64,000 nt of DNA from Allacma fusca (taxonomy: Eukaryota; Arthropoda; Collembola; Symphypleona; Sminthuridae): NCBI GenBank assembly GCA_947179485.1, contig OX359246.1:21142001-21206000 (forward strand), read 5' to 3'. The notes beneath the pieces are model-generated. The model searched no databases and had not been told where the DNA came from. It saw only the letters and a list, made by a program, of their open reading frames with translations. Position numbers and translations under genes: made by a program. Shown here piece by piece: positions 12,978 to 23,222 of the stretch (its first letter is position 1; each line of letters opens with the position of its first letter).

Positions 12978-13244
12978 TTAACTTTCTCTAGGGGACCCCC
13001 TACTCCGGCGTCCCTTGACGGCTAATTCTAGCCGGATTGAGAATAAATTGGTACTTCTGATTCCCTGCGGCTTGATTGAAACTAGCCACTGCACTCGAGT
13101 CAAGTGCCACTTCTCGTAGATACATGGTTTGTAACTCACCCAGATTGTCACGGGCTGAGACTCAGTCTGGACGATGAAGGGTAAAACCCTGAAGTCATGT
13201 ATCCTGGAGCATAGCAAGCCACCCACGTACATAAATAGCCACAT
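12978..13244 (-). CDS. Candidate small secreted protein, unknown function
   Basis: An 88-codon ORF in a patch noticeably richer in G+C than its surroundings. The first residues (MWLFMYVGGLLCS) could serve as a short signal peptide, and the start context is AAAATG. Inside it is a plausible 51-nt in-frame intron: a GTGAGT donor follows QPVTIW and an acceptor GAGTGCAG precedes WLVSIKPQGIRS. Spliced or not, the frame stays open, giving 71 or 88 residues. The C-terminus is strongly basic (VKGRRSRGSPRES). No family is recognised, and an ORF of this length in a GC-rich patch can arise by chance. Confidence 0.3.
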   Translation of the reverse strand: MWLFMYVGGLLCSRIHDFRVLPFIVQTESQPVTIWVSYKPCIYEKWHLTRVQWLVSIKPQGIRSTNLFSIRLELAVKGRRSRGSPRES

Positions 13245-13871
13245 TTTACATTTTCAACTTGTAGCAATGCTAGAGGGGCCAGTTGAAGATTGATTGAAAT
13301 TCAACTCCAGAATGTGCACTTAAACGCAATTCCAAACAAAGTTGTTGACCTAATTGCAGAGTAGCAGACCTTGTACTCAAGCCCTAGACCAGGAATCCAT
13401 ACTCTCGATTACATGAGAAATAAATGGATAAAATGCCTTCATTAGATTCGGAAATGATTTCTCATGAGAGGGAAGTTAAATTTTATTTTCAGGGAAAGTG
13501 GAATATGGGGAAAGGCTTTCCCATATTTTATATCAGCACTGGATGAGGTTTTCATAACAAAATATGAAACAAAATGGAATAAAAATGGATTTTTCTTTAC
13601 GAAGCTCTCTCCATAGAAATTGACCCCTGTAAAAGTGACCTGGGAAAATTTTACTCGGAAAAAGAAATAGTAATTTGTATAAAAAAATAATACTTTAAAG
13701 TTCCTACAGATGTGCCACGAAATTGTAAATTCTAGAAAATGGTTTCTAACATTTTGTATACTATTATGACAAAATACTGGGGAAAAAAATCATAGCATTT
13801 TCCACAATGCTAATATTTTTGTCAAGAAATTAATTTTTCGCCTCAACGCATCTTTTTGAGGGAAAGAGGCC

Positions 13872-13877
13872 TTTATT
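13872..13877 (-). promoter_or_regulatory. Polyadenylation signal of the scramblase gene
   Basis: AATAAA on the minus strand, about 95 bp past the scramblase stop codon. This is a normal distance for the 3' end of this transcript. Confidence 0.6.
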
Positions 13878-13969
13878 TCAAATCCATAAATTAAACAAGT
13901 ACGTACACAAGCCTTCTGTGAATTAATGCGGGAACTACTTTAAAATACTATTCTTAAGCCCAATGCTAG

Positions 13970-14977
13970 TTAATTATCATGATTATGTTCGAAAAACATA
14001 AAATCAATGAGCATGCAAGCCCCAATCATAACAGCTTTCATTTTCACGTCCAAGTCAATGGGAAAGCTCAGTCCGAAATTGTCTGCATCGGTGAAGAATT
14101 CCCTCGCGATCCCTGACCATTGCTTCGAGATCCGTCCAACTTCAGAGCCCTGCTCGGATGTCAAAACCAGGAACTCGACATCACTGCAACAGGAGGATGT
14201 ACAAAAGGGCCCTTTAATATGAAGGGAAACCTCCCCAGCCCCATTCTTCACATTATAATGGGGTATGCAAAAGGCCCATTCCTGTTGTACAGTCCCGACT
14301 CTATTCCCAGGAGGGGCCTCCACCTCAATTGACTGCAAACAGCAAGGGAACAGGCAAGACCCACAGGCCAGAGGTCGCTTCAAATGAATCACTTCCTCCC
14401 CATGACCGTCCTTGATGATCATCTCGAAGGGCCGGATGTTATTGCAGAAAAATCTGGTGCAAAAATCCGTCTCTTCCTTGGCATAGAAAATCTCATGGCC
14501 TGAGGCGTCAAATATCTGATACCTGTTTTTCCTCTCACAGCCCAAGAAAACCTCAAGAAGCTCTACCTTCTGCCGTACAAATAATCTGTCCAGGGTCGCC
14601 AAGTATTCCAAACCTCGGGGGATGCTAGTCATCATGTAACTAATGGGCTGGGAAATAGAGAGGGATGACTGTCTGTTGAAATTCAAGTTCCCAATTCCTT
14701 GCTGAACTTGGACGGGCATTTGGGAGCGCTTGGACGGGGGCTGTTCCTGAATGACCTCCGGATGTGATGCTGATTTTGGTCGGGATTCCTTCGGAGAGCC
14801 CAAGGGCTGGGTTACTATTGGTTGCTCAGGTTGAGTACTTACATTGAAGGCCGCAGGAGCATGTCCCAATGGTGGTAACGGGACAGATGGGTAAATTGAA
14901 TTGTTGTAACTAAACTGACCTGGAGGGAGACGTCCAAGATCCTTTGTAGGATAGCGGTTATCATGGATGCTGTGCAT
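13970..14977 (-). CDS. PLSCR: Phospholipid scramblase family protein
   Basis: Known family role: PLSCR proteins are calcium-responsive, palmitoylated proteins linked to lipid scrambling at the plasma membrane. The 335-codon ORF is uninterrupted. Residues 1-100 are rich in proline, glutamine and serine, as usual for the variable N-terminus. The scramblase domain runs from about residue 110 to the end. Landmarks: GLEYLATLDRLFVRQKVELL, NRYQIFDASGHEIFYAKEE, CTRFFCNNIRPFEM, a cysteine cluster CGSCLFPCC, CLQSIEVEAPPG, and near the end the acidic calcium-loop segment FTDADNFGLSFPIDLD followed by the terminal hydrophobic helix MKAVMIGACMLIDFMFFE. The human palmitoylation motif is an almost unbroken cysteine run; here it is spread out. 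An in-frame stop lies just upstream. An acceptor-like AAAAACAG four codons before the ATG suggests a 5' UTR exon or, less likely, a short extra N-terminal coding exon. Confidence 0.95.
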   Translation of the reverse strand: MHSIHDNRYPTKDLGRLPPGQFSYNNSIYPSVPLPPLGHAPAAFNVSTQPEQPIVTQPLGSPKESRPKSASHPEVIQEQPPSKRSQMPVQVQQGIGNLNFNRQSSLSISQPISYMMTSIPRGLEYLATLDRLFVRQKVELLEVFLGCERKNRYQIFDASGHEIFYAKEETDFCTRFFCNNIRPFEMIIKDGHGEEVIHLKRPLACGSCLFPCCLQSIEVEAPPGNRVGTVQQEWAFCIPHYNVKNGAGEVSLHIKGPFCTSSCCSDVEFLVLTSEQGSEVGRISKQWSGIAREFFTDADNFGLSFPIDLDVKMKAVMIGACMLIDFMFFEHNHDN

Positions 14978-15062
14978 ATTTGGAAAACCCTGTTTTTAAT
15001 CTGAGCAAATAAATTCTATGGAATCCAAAAAATTTTCACAGTAACTCCACCTTGAAGGGTTT

Positions 15063-15072
15063 CCTTATAAAA
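15063..15072 (-). promoter_or_regulatory. Possible TATA element of the scramblase gene
   Basis: The minus strand reads TTTTATAAGG about 90 bp upstream of the scramblase start codon. Position fits a core promoter, but such AT motifs are frequent here. The rest of 14978-16159 shows nothing recognisable. Confidence 0.25.
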
Positions 15073-16159
15073 GCATTTTGTTCGAGTAAATTTCCCTTTT
15101 TTAGGTGGTATTGAGTGACTCAATTGTGGGTAACGTAAACATTTATCTAATGGTTTAAATTGCTTTTTGGACCTTGTTTTTGCTAAAGACACTACGTGTG
15201 AGAGAGATAGTGGATGTTCATTTTTACGGGAAAATAATGTTTTTATGTGTCATCACGTTCCGGCAAAAATGGACAGTACAATTTTTTAAGTGAACCAGAA
15301 ATTTGAGGAGAATTGTGTCGGCGCATGCAAAGTGTGCAATATACTTTTATGTTCAGCTCAAGTTGCTCCGGTGGCTCTCTTGAAAGACATGTCATCATTG
15401 AGAACAAGTAAACTTGAGGGTGTGTGCATTATATAAGGTTTCCCAGAACTACTTTTCCATTATATATAGTTCCCAATTGGGAAAAAATAATGATGTTTAA
15501 CATTGTCATTTGATTTTGAGTGAAGAGGAAGTGTCCTCTTCAACTGAAATGTTTTCTGCTTGTTTGACTGAAAAAATAGTTCTTTTCTCAGCTCATCAAG
15601 GGCTTCGTACATTGTGTATTTAAGGCGCTAAGGAGCTCACGTCACTCAAAACTTTTCAAGTTTTTGAATGTTGTAGGGGTTATATAATGGAAGTGTAACG
15701 TTCACATGGGAAGTACTATGGCATTGAAAGGCTTAAGTTTCTTTGCAGTGATGACAAAATGTAATACACTTGTTCAAGAGCTTGTGACTATTCATTAGTT
15801 AATCAATTTCCAAAAAATACTAACACATATATATGAGACATGAGATGGATTACAAATATATCATTGATATATGCGCATTTTTGAGGAAGCATTTTAAAGG
15901 AAATTTGGAATTTAATTTGGAATTTTACATTTTTCGAATCAAAATGTATCAGTACGTATACAAGTAGATAATAGATATCTTGTAAAATATGAATTTTAAA
16001 ATTTTGATGAAGAATTCCCACTTATTTGGAGCCAGTGTTGAATTTGCTAGTCAAGTAGACTTGAAAACCACTGACTATTGATTGACCTTGGCGCAAGTAC
16101 TCAGAACTATGTAATCCGTTCTAAAACTTTCAAAATTTCTTCAAGTATAACATAATTTA

Positions 16160-16512
16160 CTTTTGCCCCTTTTATTATTATTATTATTATTATTTATTGG
16201 TTCAAGGATTCTTTTCTGGCGGTGCCCATATCATCCATACAATAGTATTAACTTGATAAATAAAAAAGGAGATTACTCCTAGTAGTACAATTATAGACAT
16301 ACTTAAAAATATCACACATAAAATCTTTGGAGGGATCTATAAAGAGTGAAAGAAGAGGAATTTCAGAATTATATTGACTAATATTATATTTTCCTAGTAT
16401 CGAACGTCTAGGTAGGTTGTATAAACTACACCTGGTTAGGAGTTGTACACGATTATCCGTTTCCTGGAGATTACAGTCAATGCAATGGTTGGGGTAGTCT
16501 TTTGCCCCTTTT
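16160..16512 (-). mobile_element. 5'-truncated LINE 3' end with perfect 14-bp target-site duplication
   Basis: The 14-bp sequence CTTTTGCCCCTTTT occurs at 16160-16173 and again at 16499-16512, bracketing a 325-bp insert. On the minus strand the insert reads an open frame (16496-16248) with CIDCNLQETDNRVQLLTRC, the C-x2-C...E-T...C pattern found near the C-terminus of many non-LTR retrotransposon polyproteins. The histidine usually after E-T is replaced. The 3' end is an AATAAATAAT run with ATT/AAT repeats at 16174-16196. Flanking duplication, 5' truncation and a simple-repeat tail are the hallmarks of target-primed LINE insertion. Confidence 0.82.
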
Positions 16513-17749
16513 GCACCTCATGTGAATATGGGCCCCTCCCCTTTCTCTCTACAATTGTCCGAATAATTCCTTAAAAAGTAACCATTGCCCGAATGGCGGC
16601 AATGACGAAACTGAAAAACAATGGAAATGGAAAATGTGCCATGTAGCTACATTTTCAAAAAACCGTTTCAATAATAATTATCGTTTGTATAATTCAACTA
16701 CTCCAAGTTTGGTGCTAAATTCGGATGATCAACAAACGAAAAACAAAAAGAGGTAGAAAGACTGATGAGAATAAAATCATCACCAAATGATATTTCTGAG
16801 TCCTAAAACTAGTTTGGATTTGATATAACAAGTTCCTGATTTATCTCGTTTCTGCAATAATAATTAATTAAATAAAATTAATAGTTGAAGTTTTCAACTA
16901 ATTACACTTATATTAAAACTTTAAGAATTGAAGTTGAAGTGAGATTGAGATATACTTTGAATTGAAATTTAGCTTGTAATTTAGCTTGGTACTGGGGGAA
17001 ATAATTGTAAAAATAAATTCAGCGAAAATATTTTTGGCTATACCTGGTTAATACATTTAATTATCATTTATATGTACATGCGTATGCACGTATGTAGAGA
17101 TATTTGAGTTTTACTTTGCTGAGGCTACTCATAGTAATGTTCAGAATGTTAATGAATTTGTATTGTAGGTGTTGTAAGTGTTGACGCATATATATACTAA
17201 TTTTAGTGGATTACAAATAATAGCAAGTTACAAAAAAGCTGATCTAGTAGATACTCTAATGGGCTTTACATTCCATTCCTTATTTGTATATATAAGAACT
17301 GATTATAAATTCATAACATTGGTTTAATTTCGGGTTTTACTACATCTTCCACATCTACATGCTTCCGTGTAAGAAATTACAGGAGACGCCTAATTCTCAC
17401 AAGCTTTCTAAATGGTCAAATGCGTATTGTTTCATTGATTAATTTGTAATTGCTAACATCAGATGTAGCATCTTCCACATTTATATGCCTCCGGCGTATG
17501 GATTACAAGAGTCGCATATTTCTGTCAACTTTCTAAATGGTTAGATGATCTGCAGGCGGATATCAGTGGTTTGATCACTAATTTGGAAGAAGTGATCTAC
17601 ACTAGCCCAGTATAAGATGAATCTGGTTTACCCGAAATTACTTTCATTTACATACCTATGATAATCAGTATAGAGAATTTAGAAAATTTTCTACTTGTAA
17701 CTTGTTAACGTGTTGACATTGAGCTTGTAATTATTGACTATTACATATA
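16513..17749. other. Non-coding stretch with a degenerate ~126-bp direct repeat
   Basis: Segments at about 17341-17460 and 17467-17590 share ATCTTCCACAT, ATG-x-CTCC/TTCC, GGATTACA-like and CTTTCTAAATGGT blocks in the same order. This is a diverged tandem duplication with a period of about 126 bp. Neither strand gives a recognisable protein. It abuts the LINE relic to the right and could belong to it. Confidence 0.4.
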
Positions 17750-18908
17750 TTATTTGGAACGCAATTTGGCGAGCAGCAAAAATGAAATGGTTTCAAACTG
17801 TGGTGTCTGTTGCACGTATTCTGTATTTTTGGTTCTACAAATGGTCTCTGAATGCTTTATATTTAATCGTCCTCCACATATTATCGAAATATTTGCAGAG
17901 TAAGAAATTAGTTGTTGATGGTTTAAAGCTTTCGCATAGAGAGCATTCAATACTTTGTATTGGTCCCATGCTTCAGGCAATCTTTGGGGTTACGGTTTCC
18001 CATTGCCAAAAAAACTTTCCAAGTTATTAATTTTTCATATGTTGTTAAACAATCTTTCAAACTAGACCACTTGAACTTTAACATTTTAAATTATACTTTC
18101 GGACGCAGTTTATGAGTTTCGATGAAAGTTATATGAAATAAATGGTAAATATCATTAAAATATGGTATGTGATTTCTTGGGCGTCTTGTTTTGATATGTT
18201 AATTGCTTCTTTCTGAAAATTAAGCTCTTGGATTTCTAAATTAATTTCGTCGTACCTTCGTATTTTAGTTGTCGTTACATTATTTTGTCTTAAATTTTCG
18301 AAAACTTCGAATAGTAGCTTAGGCCTCAGGTACCTTCCATTGGAGGTGTTAACGAGGCATACATTATCAATTTCTAGTTTCCGGTATAATTCATCGATTT
18401 GTAGAAATTCGATATTAAGTTTGTTTTCAACGTTGTGGATATTCACATTGTAGCGATTTAAGTTGCACTGGTTGGAGGTAAGAATCTGTAATATTCTGTT
18501 CAGCGCCTCTCCAAGAAAGCAGTTTCCATGTTGTAGGTTAGTTATTCTTTGTAGGAATCTAGATCGGATTATTAAGGTTTGAGTTGTAGACTCTTTTACA
18601 GTTAGACCGCCTTTCTCAATAGGCGCATACACAAAGATGTTTGTAATCAGTTTCCAAGAATTTCTCCTTAAGTATTGTTGTATCATTTTGGACATCATGT
18701 CTAGGAAAGGTTTCGGGGGATCTAGTGTTTTTACAGCGTAACGTAGAATGGGTAGCACGAATGTGTTAAGAATTTGAGATTTTGTAAATGGGTTTGCTTC
18801 CAGATATTTACTTGTATAGTAGTTTATTTTTTGTTTTTGTTTCCAAAACTTCCCAGTTTTGTATTGTGCATGCGGATGTCCCCAGGTAAATTCCAAGAAT
18901 TTTCTAAC
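17750..18908 (-). pseudogene. LINE reverse-transcriptase relic, C-terminal part
   Basis: The clear part is an open frame from 18896 to 18129. It contains RKFLEFTWG, FWKQKQKINYY, the thumb-like TKSQILNTFVLPILRYAVK, LDPPKPFLDMMSKMIQQYLR and the conserved EKGGLTVKES with LIIRSRFLQRI. This order matches the end of non-LTR reverse transcriptases (W-K...L...GR/K-x-x-x-I-N...P-x-x-L-Y...GGLGL...Q). A stop sits immediately upstream, the polymerase core is missing, and the continuation to about 17750 is broken by stops and shifts. It is a dead, truncated copy. It is separate from the 16.2-kb fragment, which has its own target duplication. Confidence 0.75.
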
Positions 18909-21900
18909 CTACGATATTGAGTTGAAAAGTTATGTTAGAGTGAGAATTTATCCAGCGCCCTAGCAGTAAGGCTGAACAATTTATGTTGAGAATTCCCCCA
19001 GAAAATGTAAGATAAAGAGATGTATTCGATTGTAACATAGTAATGTATTCCCCGTTGTTTGTAAGAATGCGAGTGTAGTCTGCATAGACACTGATAAATG
19101 TATTTTGTAACTTTTAGTCAGCACTATTGCCTACATGTATAAGTTTTTTGTTGAGTCAATTTAAGTTAAATGTATGTGGTATTTAATTTAAACAGAACAT
19201 GATATTTTATTTCCTTACTTTCGTAAAGCCGGCATATCCTTATCGCTAAACCCGACCGATCTGCTCCATTTTAGTCGGTAACGGGGATCCAAAATCCATT
19301 TGACACCCCTGGCATTTTCAGTTCAGGTCGAGAACGGCACAAAGGGGAAGGACATTTTGGGCAGAAACGTGTAATAAAAATAGTACAATTCGGCAGTCGA
19401 TTTGAAAATGTCGGAATTTTGGAAGAAAAGCGTTGGAAAATGCCTCGTTATGGTCTTTACTTTTGTGCAACATTAGAAATTGATAAGAGTTATATGATGC
19501 GTTAAATTTTATTGCTTCAATTTTAAAGTCATCGCTAATCCAATATTGAGGTCGTAAAAATTAGCTTTACGGTCTCCTGATGGGCGATTAGAGATGTTTT
19601 TTCTGTTTATATTCCAACCCATGAAGTTTTTCTCTAGGCTGGAAAACTACAAAAACTATTTTTGGGGGACATCTGTGGAGGATGTACATTGATTTGTACG
19701 CCAGGTTTCCAGAATGTCCACAAAATGATGAATGATTTCCCATTCATTTGAACTCAGCTTACTTGGTAATAATAGCATGACTTCTCAGTTTCTTCAAATG
19801 CTTAAAAGGAAGTCAATAGACGTCCTTACTTGTTGTCGTTCACTCAGTGATTCAAATATATGTTAATATCATAGCAAATCGGATATGGTAAATTATGCAA
19901 ATATTTTTGACTTGGTCGAATAGTAAAAATAATTATTCTGAATGTTTGGATCGGTTTTAGAAAGTTTGGATTTATCCTACCCCTTGAAGAGCATAAATTT
20001 GATTTGAATGATGCAAAATGACTTCTGAAGGAAAAACTTCAGAAATCATTTTGTATCATTTGTTTTTATTTAATTATCCTACAGAGTAGCAAGAAGAAGT
20101 GGAGAAAATTACAAATGGAAAGTAAATCAGATATATGTGAAAATTAAATCAGAAATACTTTCCTAAATTTACCCATTTGCTTAGTCGTATTAGTCGTATG
20201 TTTATTAAGGTTATTATTTCTATTTTCGAAGGCAATCCCTAATACTCATTTTTCTAACTTACTATTATTTATTTATTTACTTATTAAGCTTCCACCGTTT
20301 TTGGGCCAAAAAATTGGGCCGCAGGCATGACATGCTTTATATGTATCTACATATTATAAGCCTGAAAGTATATATCTTAGTACTGTAATAATATCAATAA
20401 TTCTTTACACACACTGGACGTGCTCGTAAAGTGGCGGAAAGTTCCTGTTCCATAAAATGTAAACAAGTTTTTCGCAACAGCATTCTTTCGGTAATTATAC
20501 AAACTTTTGAGCCCACAATAAGTAATGATTTCATGAAAAAAATGTTTGCTCGTTGATGAGACTATCTTTGTTCCACCTATATATCATTGCCTTGCGTATC
20601 TTTTTCCTCGAGCTAGAGCATGTGGAGTCCCGCATATCCCACATTGACCTAATTTCCGTAAAGATTGAGATTACTGTTACTTGGTTCTCAACTTGCGTCA
20701 ACAGTGGGAAGCAACGTTGATGGCTGAGAAAATACCGACGCCCACATTAATACAAACTGGCAAATCCTCCAAATAAAATGCTAATGGACAAGCGTTTGGA
20801 AAATGAAATACCCCCACACTTAGATTAAAAGGCCAGTGTGTTGTGTTTCTTTGAATTTTATTTACTTCGACAAGTTTATATATGACAGTAACTAGGCATA
20901 ACCTTGTATAATCTGAGTCTGTGAGTACATACGATTTATGTACAGCTAAGTTTATAGCCTACAATTTAGTAAGTTGGAATCCGTCATTGAATTATTTTGT
21001 AGATTATTTTTGTTAAATACTGGGAAAGCTTACTCCTTACATAGTATTTTAGGAATGTAGTCTAAAAATATCAGGATCAATGCTGGCATGCCAGCGAAGG
21101 CTCTACCATGAAATGTTTTCCGGAATAAAATTAATTGTTCCTAATAATCAGGATATTCTGCAAACTCAAACTCATGAATTTCCATTTTATGAAGAGAACA
21201 ATTATTGTGTACTAAACTCAGTATTAAGGTAAGTTATTGAAATAATTAGGAGATCTCAATCTCAATCATCCAGAAATGCAAAATAAATGCGCACAATTTG
21301 TGAAAAGCAAACTGTTGCAAATTGAAGAATTATAATTCAGATTAGGTTTGTTTACTCAATTGCTTGCACTGTGTATGTACATTCACGTATGGTAAGCAAA
21401 CAAGGGAACCACTTTGCTTACATCAAAGACTTTACTCGGCTGGTTAAAAGAGCTTGGGGGCAAACCAGTATTCTATTAGTTTTGCCAAAGGATCTTTCAC
21501 CAAAAATTGATCATATGTTACAGATTATTATATAAAGTGACGTCTTTACAAGTTGTTGTTGAACACGGCTCCCTTGTGTGGTGTTATGGCTTAAAGAAGA
21601 GCTCTATCTTCATACAACCTATATGATGATCCCGTCGTTTGTAAAGGTACTAGTTGTACGTATGCTGCCTTATCTGACAATATACAACTATCTATTACTA
21701 ACTGAAAATGTTAGTGCTTACAGTTCACTGTGAATTTCTGAGTCACTGATGCAAAGTAAAAATAATCAGCTCCAAGACGACAGCAGATACAAAAACCTGT
21801 ATTACATCTGAGTTTGCAATTCTTTATGGATAAATGAGATGGACGATTTAAACAAGCATGAGAAAGATTTTGTCCACGAAATATCAAAGAGCCCGTAGGA

Positions 21901-22068
21901 TTATAAACCTACAACAATTTGTACAGGTTTGTATGAAGTAGCGTGTATGAGTAATTAGGTCATATGAGGAATATTGCTCAAGAAAAATAATTTTAACTTT
22001 TTTATTAGATTACCCTCCTTGCAAAACATGACAAATTAATTGAAAGAGTTAATTAAAGAATGAAGAAT
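18909..22068. other. Intergenic, no supported gene
   Basis: A GC-richer patch at 19220-19370 and a TTTATTTATTTACTTATT run near 20264-20287, which could be the tail of another minus-strand retroposon, are the only structures noticed. No ORF has a recognisable domain. Confidence 0.5.
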
Positions 22069-22074
22069 TTATTT
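22069..22074 (-). promoter_or_regulatory. Candidate polyadenylation signal for the neuropeptide-like gene
   Basis: AATAAA on the minus strand, about 230 bp beyond the stop codon of the distal exon at 22307. Motif seen; assignment to the gene is inferred. Confidence 0.35.
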
Positions 22075-22306
22075 AAAGAAGAAGCTGTGATCACAAGTGA
22101 GAATACTTACATTGCAGAACTACACATCAGAAGAAGTCTTATCAGCAATTTCATTACTTTTTACACATGAGACTGTACATTCTAAAAGGATCCTAAGGAG
22201 CTCAATTCTAACAAGTAAATTGAAAACTACAAAGTCTTCTTTCGAAGAACCGGAACGTTTTGATTTCCTCTACTTATAGCCTTCGCAGACAGAATTAGAT
22301 CAACTT

Positions 22307-23222
22307 TTATCCGTTTCTCCAATAACGTCGTCTTCCTCCTTCACCGGAATTGCTATTCCCGTTCCCTCTTCTGCTTTCATCATCCGTGACATAGTCCGAG
22401 AAATCCAGTCCCACTGCAATACAAGAGTCCGGCTTAGTTTCGAAGTTTCTAATCGGATTTTGTTTTCTTACGACAGACCAATAGGATCATGTTTTTTTAC
22501 ATTAAAGTACACCCTTCTCGTCAAGTCAGCCCTACGAGGGACTGTTTGACCCCATGAGGGCAACATTTGACTCTAAAATCATATTATCTTGTGACAAGAA
22601 AAATTAAAATTCTGGTAAATGGGAATGCGTCAAAGTATTTTTGCTCCTCAGGAAATTTGTTTAAAAAATTTATAAACAATCTTTATAGCAACTATATACT
22701 GTACTAACTGTTGCTCTTTTCAGCTCACGATCCAATAAAGAACTGAAGGTCCAGAAGACCTTCACAATTTTAATCTGAAATTCCTACTCTGTAAACTACC
22801 TATACAGTCTTACAACAGACAAATTTACATCCTTATGTCTACATTTGACCTTGTAGAGATAAAATAATCTTATACATATCTTATTGAGGAGTGTTCAAAG
22901 AATATATTTTCAAGTCAGGCCCTAGAAACATACTGATCTCTACAGGAAAAAAATAAGTCCAAGGCTTACCGTTTCGTTTCACTCCTACTGGGGACAGATC
23001 CAGAGGAACATGTTGGGAGTAAAAGCTGGACGTTTTGTAAGGACGAGGGAGGCGACTTGCTCGGAGGTGAAGCTGATCCGTATCCGTACTAGAAATGTCT
23101 GGCTCCATTTGGTCAAGTAGAGCCTGCCATGATGCCCCACTTGACGAGGCAATTGCGGCCGGGGCTAGGAGAAAGTTGGAGAAAACTGCAAGGGCCAAGA
23201 ATAAAATTTGTTTTTTCCCCAT
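22307..23222 (-). CDS. Candidate neuropeptide-like secreted precursor
   Basis: Exon 1 (22970-23222) starts at an ATG in strong context (ATCATGG). It encodes a signal peptide (MGKKQILFLALAVF through LAPAAIA), then a cysteine-free acidic-to-neutral spacer, and ends at a dibasic site in GVKRN. The donor G|GTAAGC follows immediately. Two acceptors keep phase. A very close one after TTTTTTTCCTGTAG (22940) removes 30 nt and gives EISMFLGPDLKIYSLNTPQ to a stop at 22881. A distal one (TTGTATTGCAG, exon 22307-22413) gives VGLDFSDYVTDDESRRG and then a GGRRR potential amidation/cleavage site. No splicing is also possible, since 30 nt keeps frame. Signal peptide, no cysteines and KR at the exon border are typical of peptide-hormone precursors. 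No known hormone is recognised. Confidence 0.45.
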
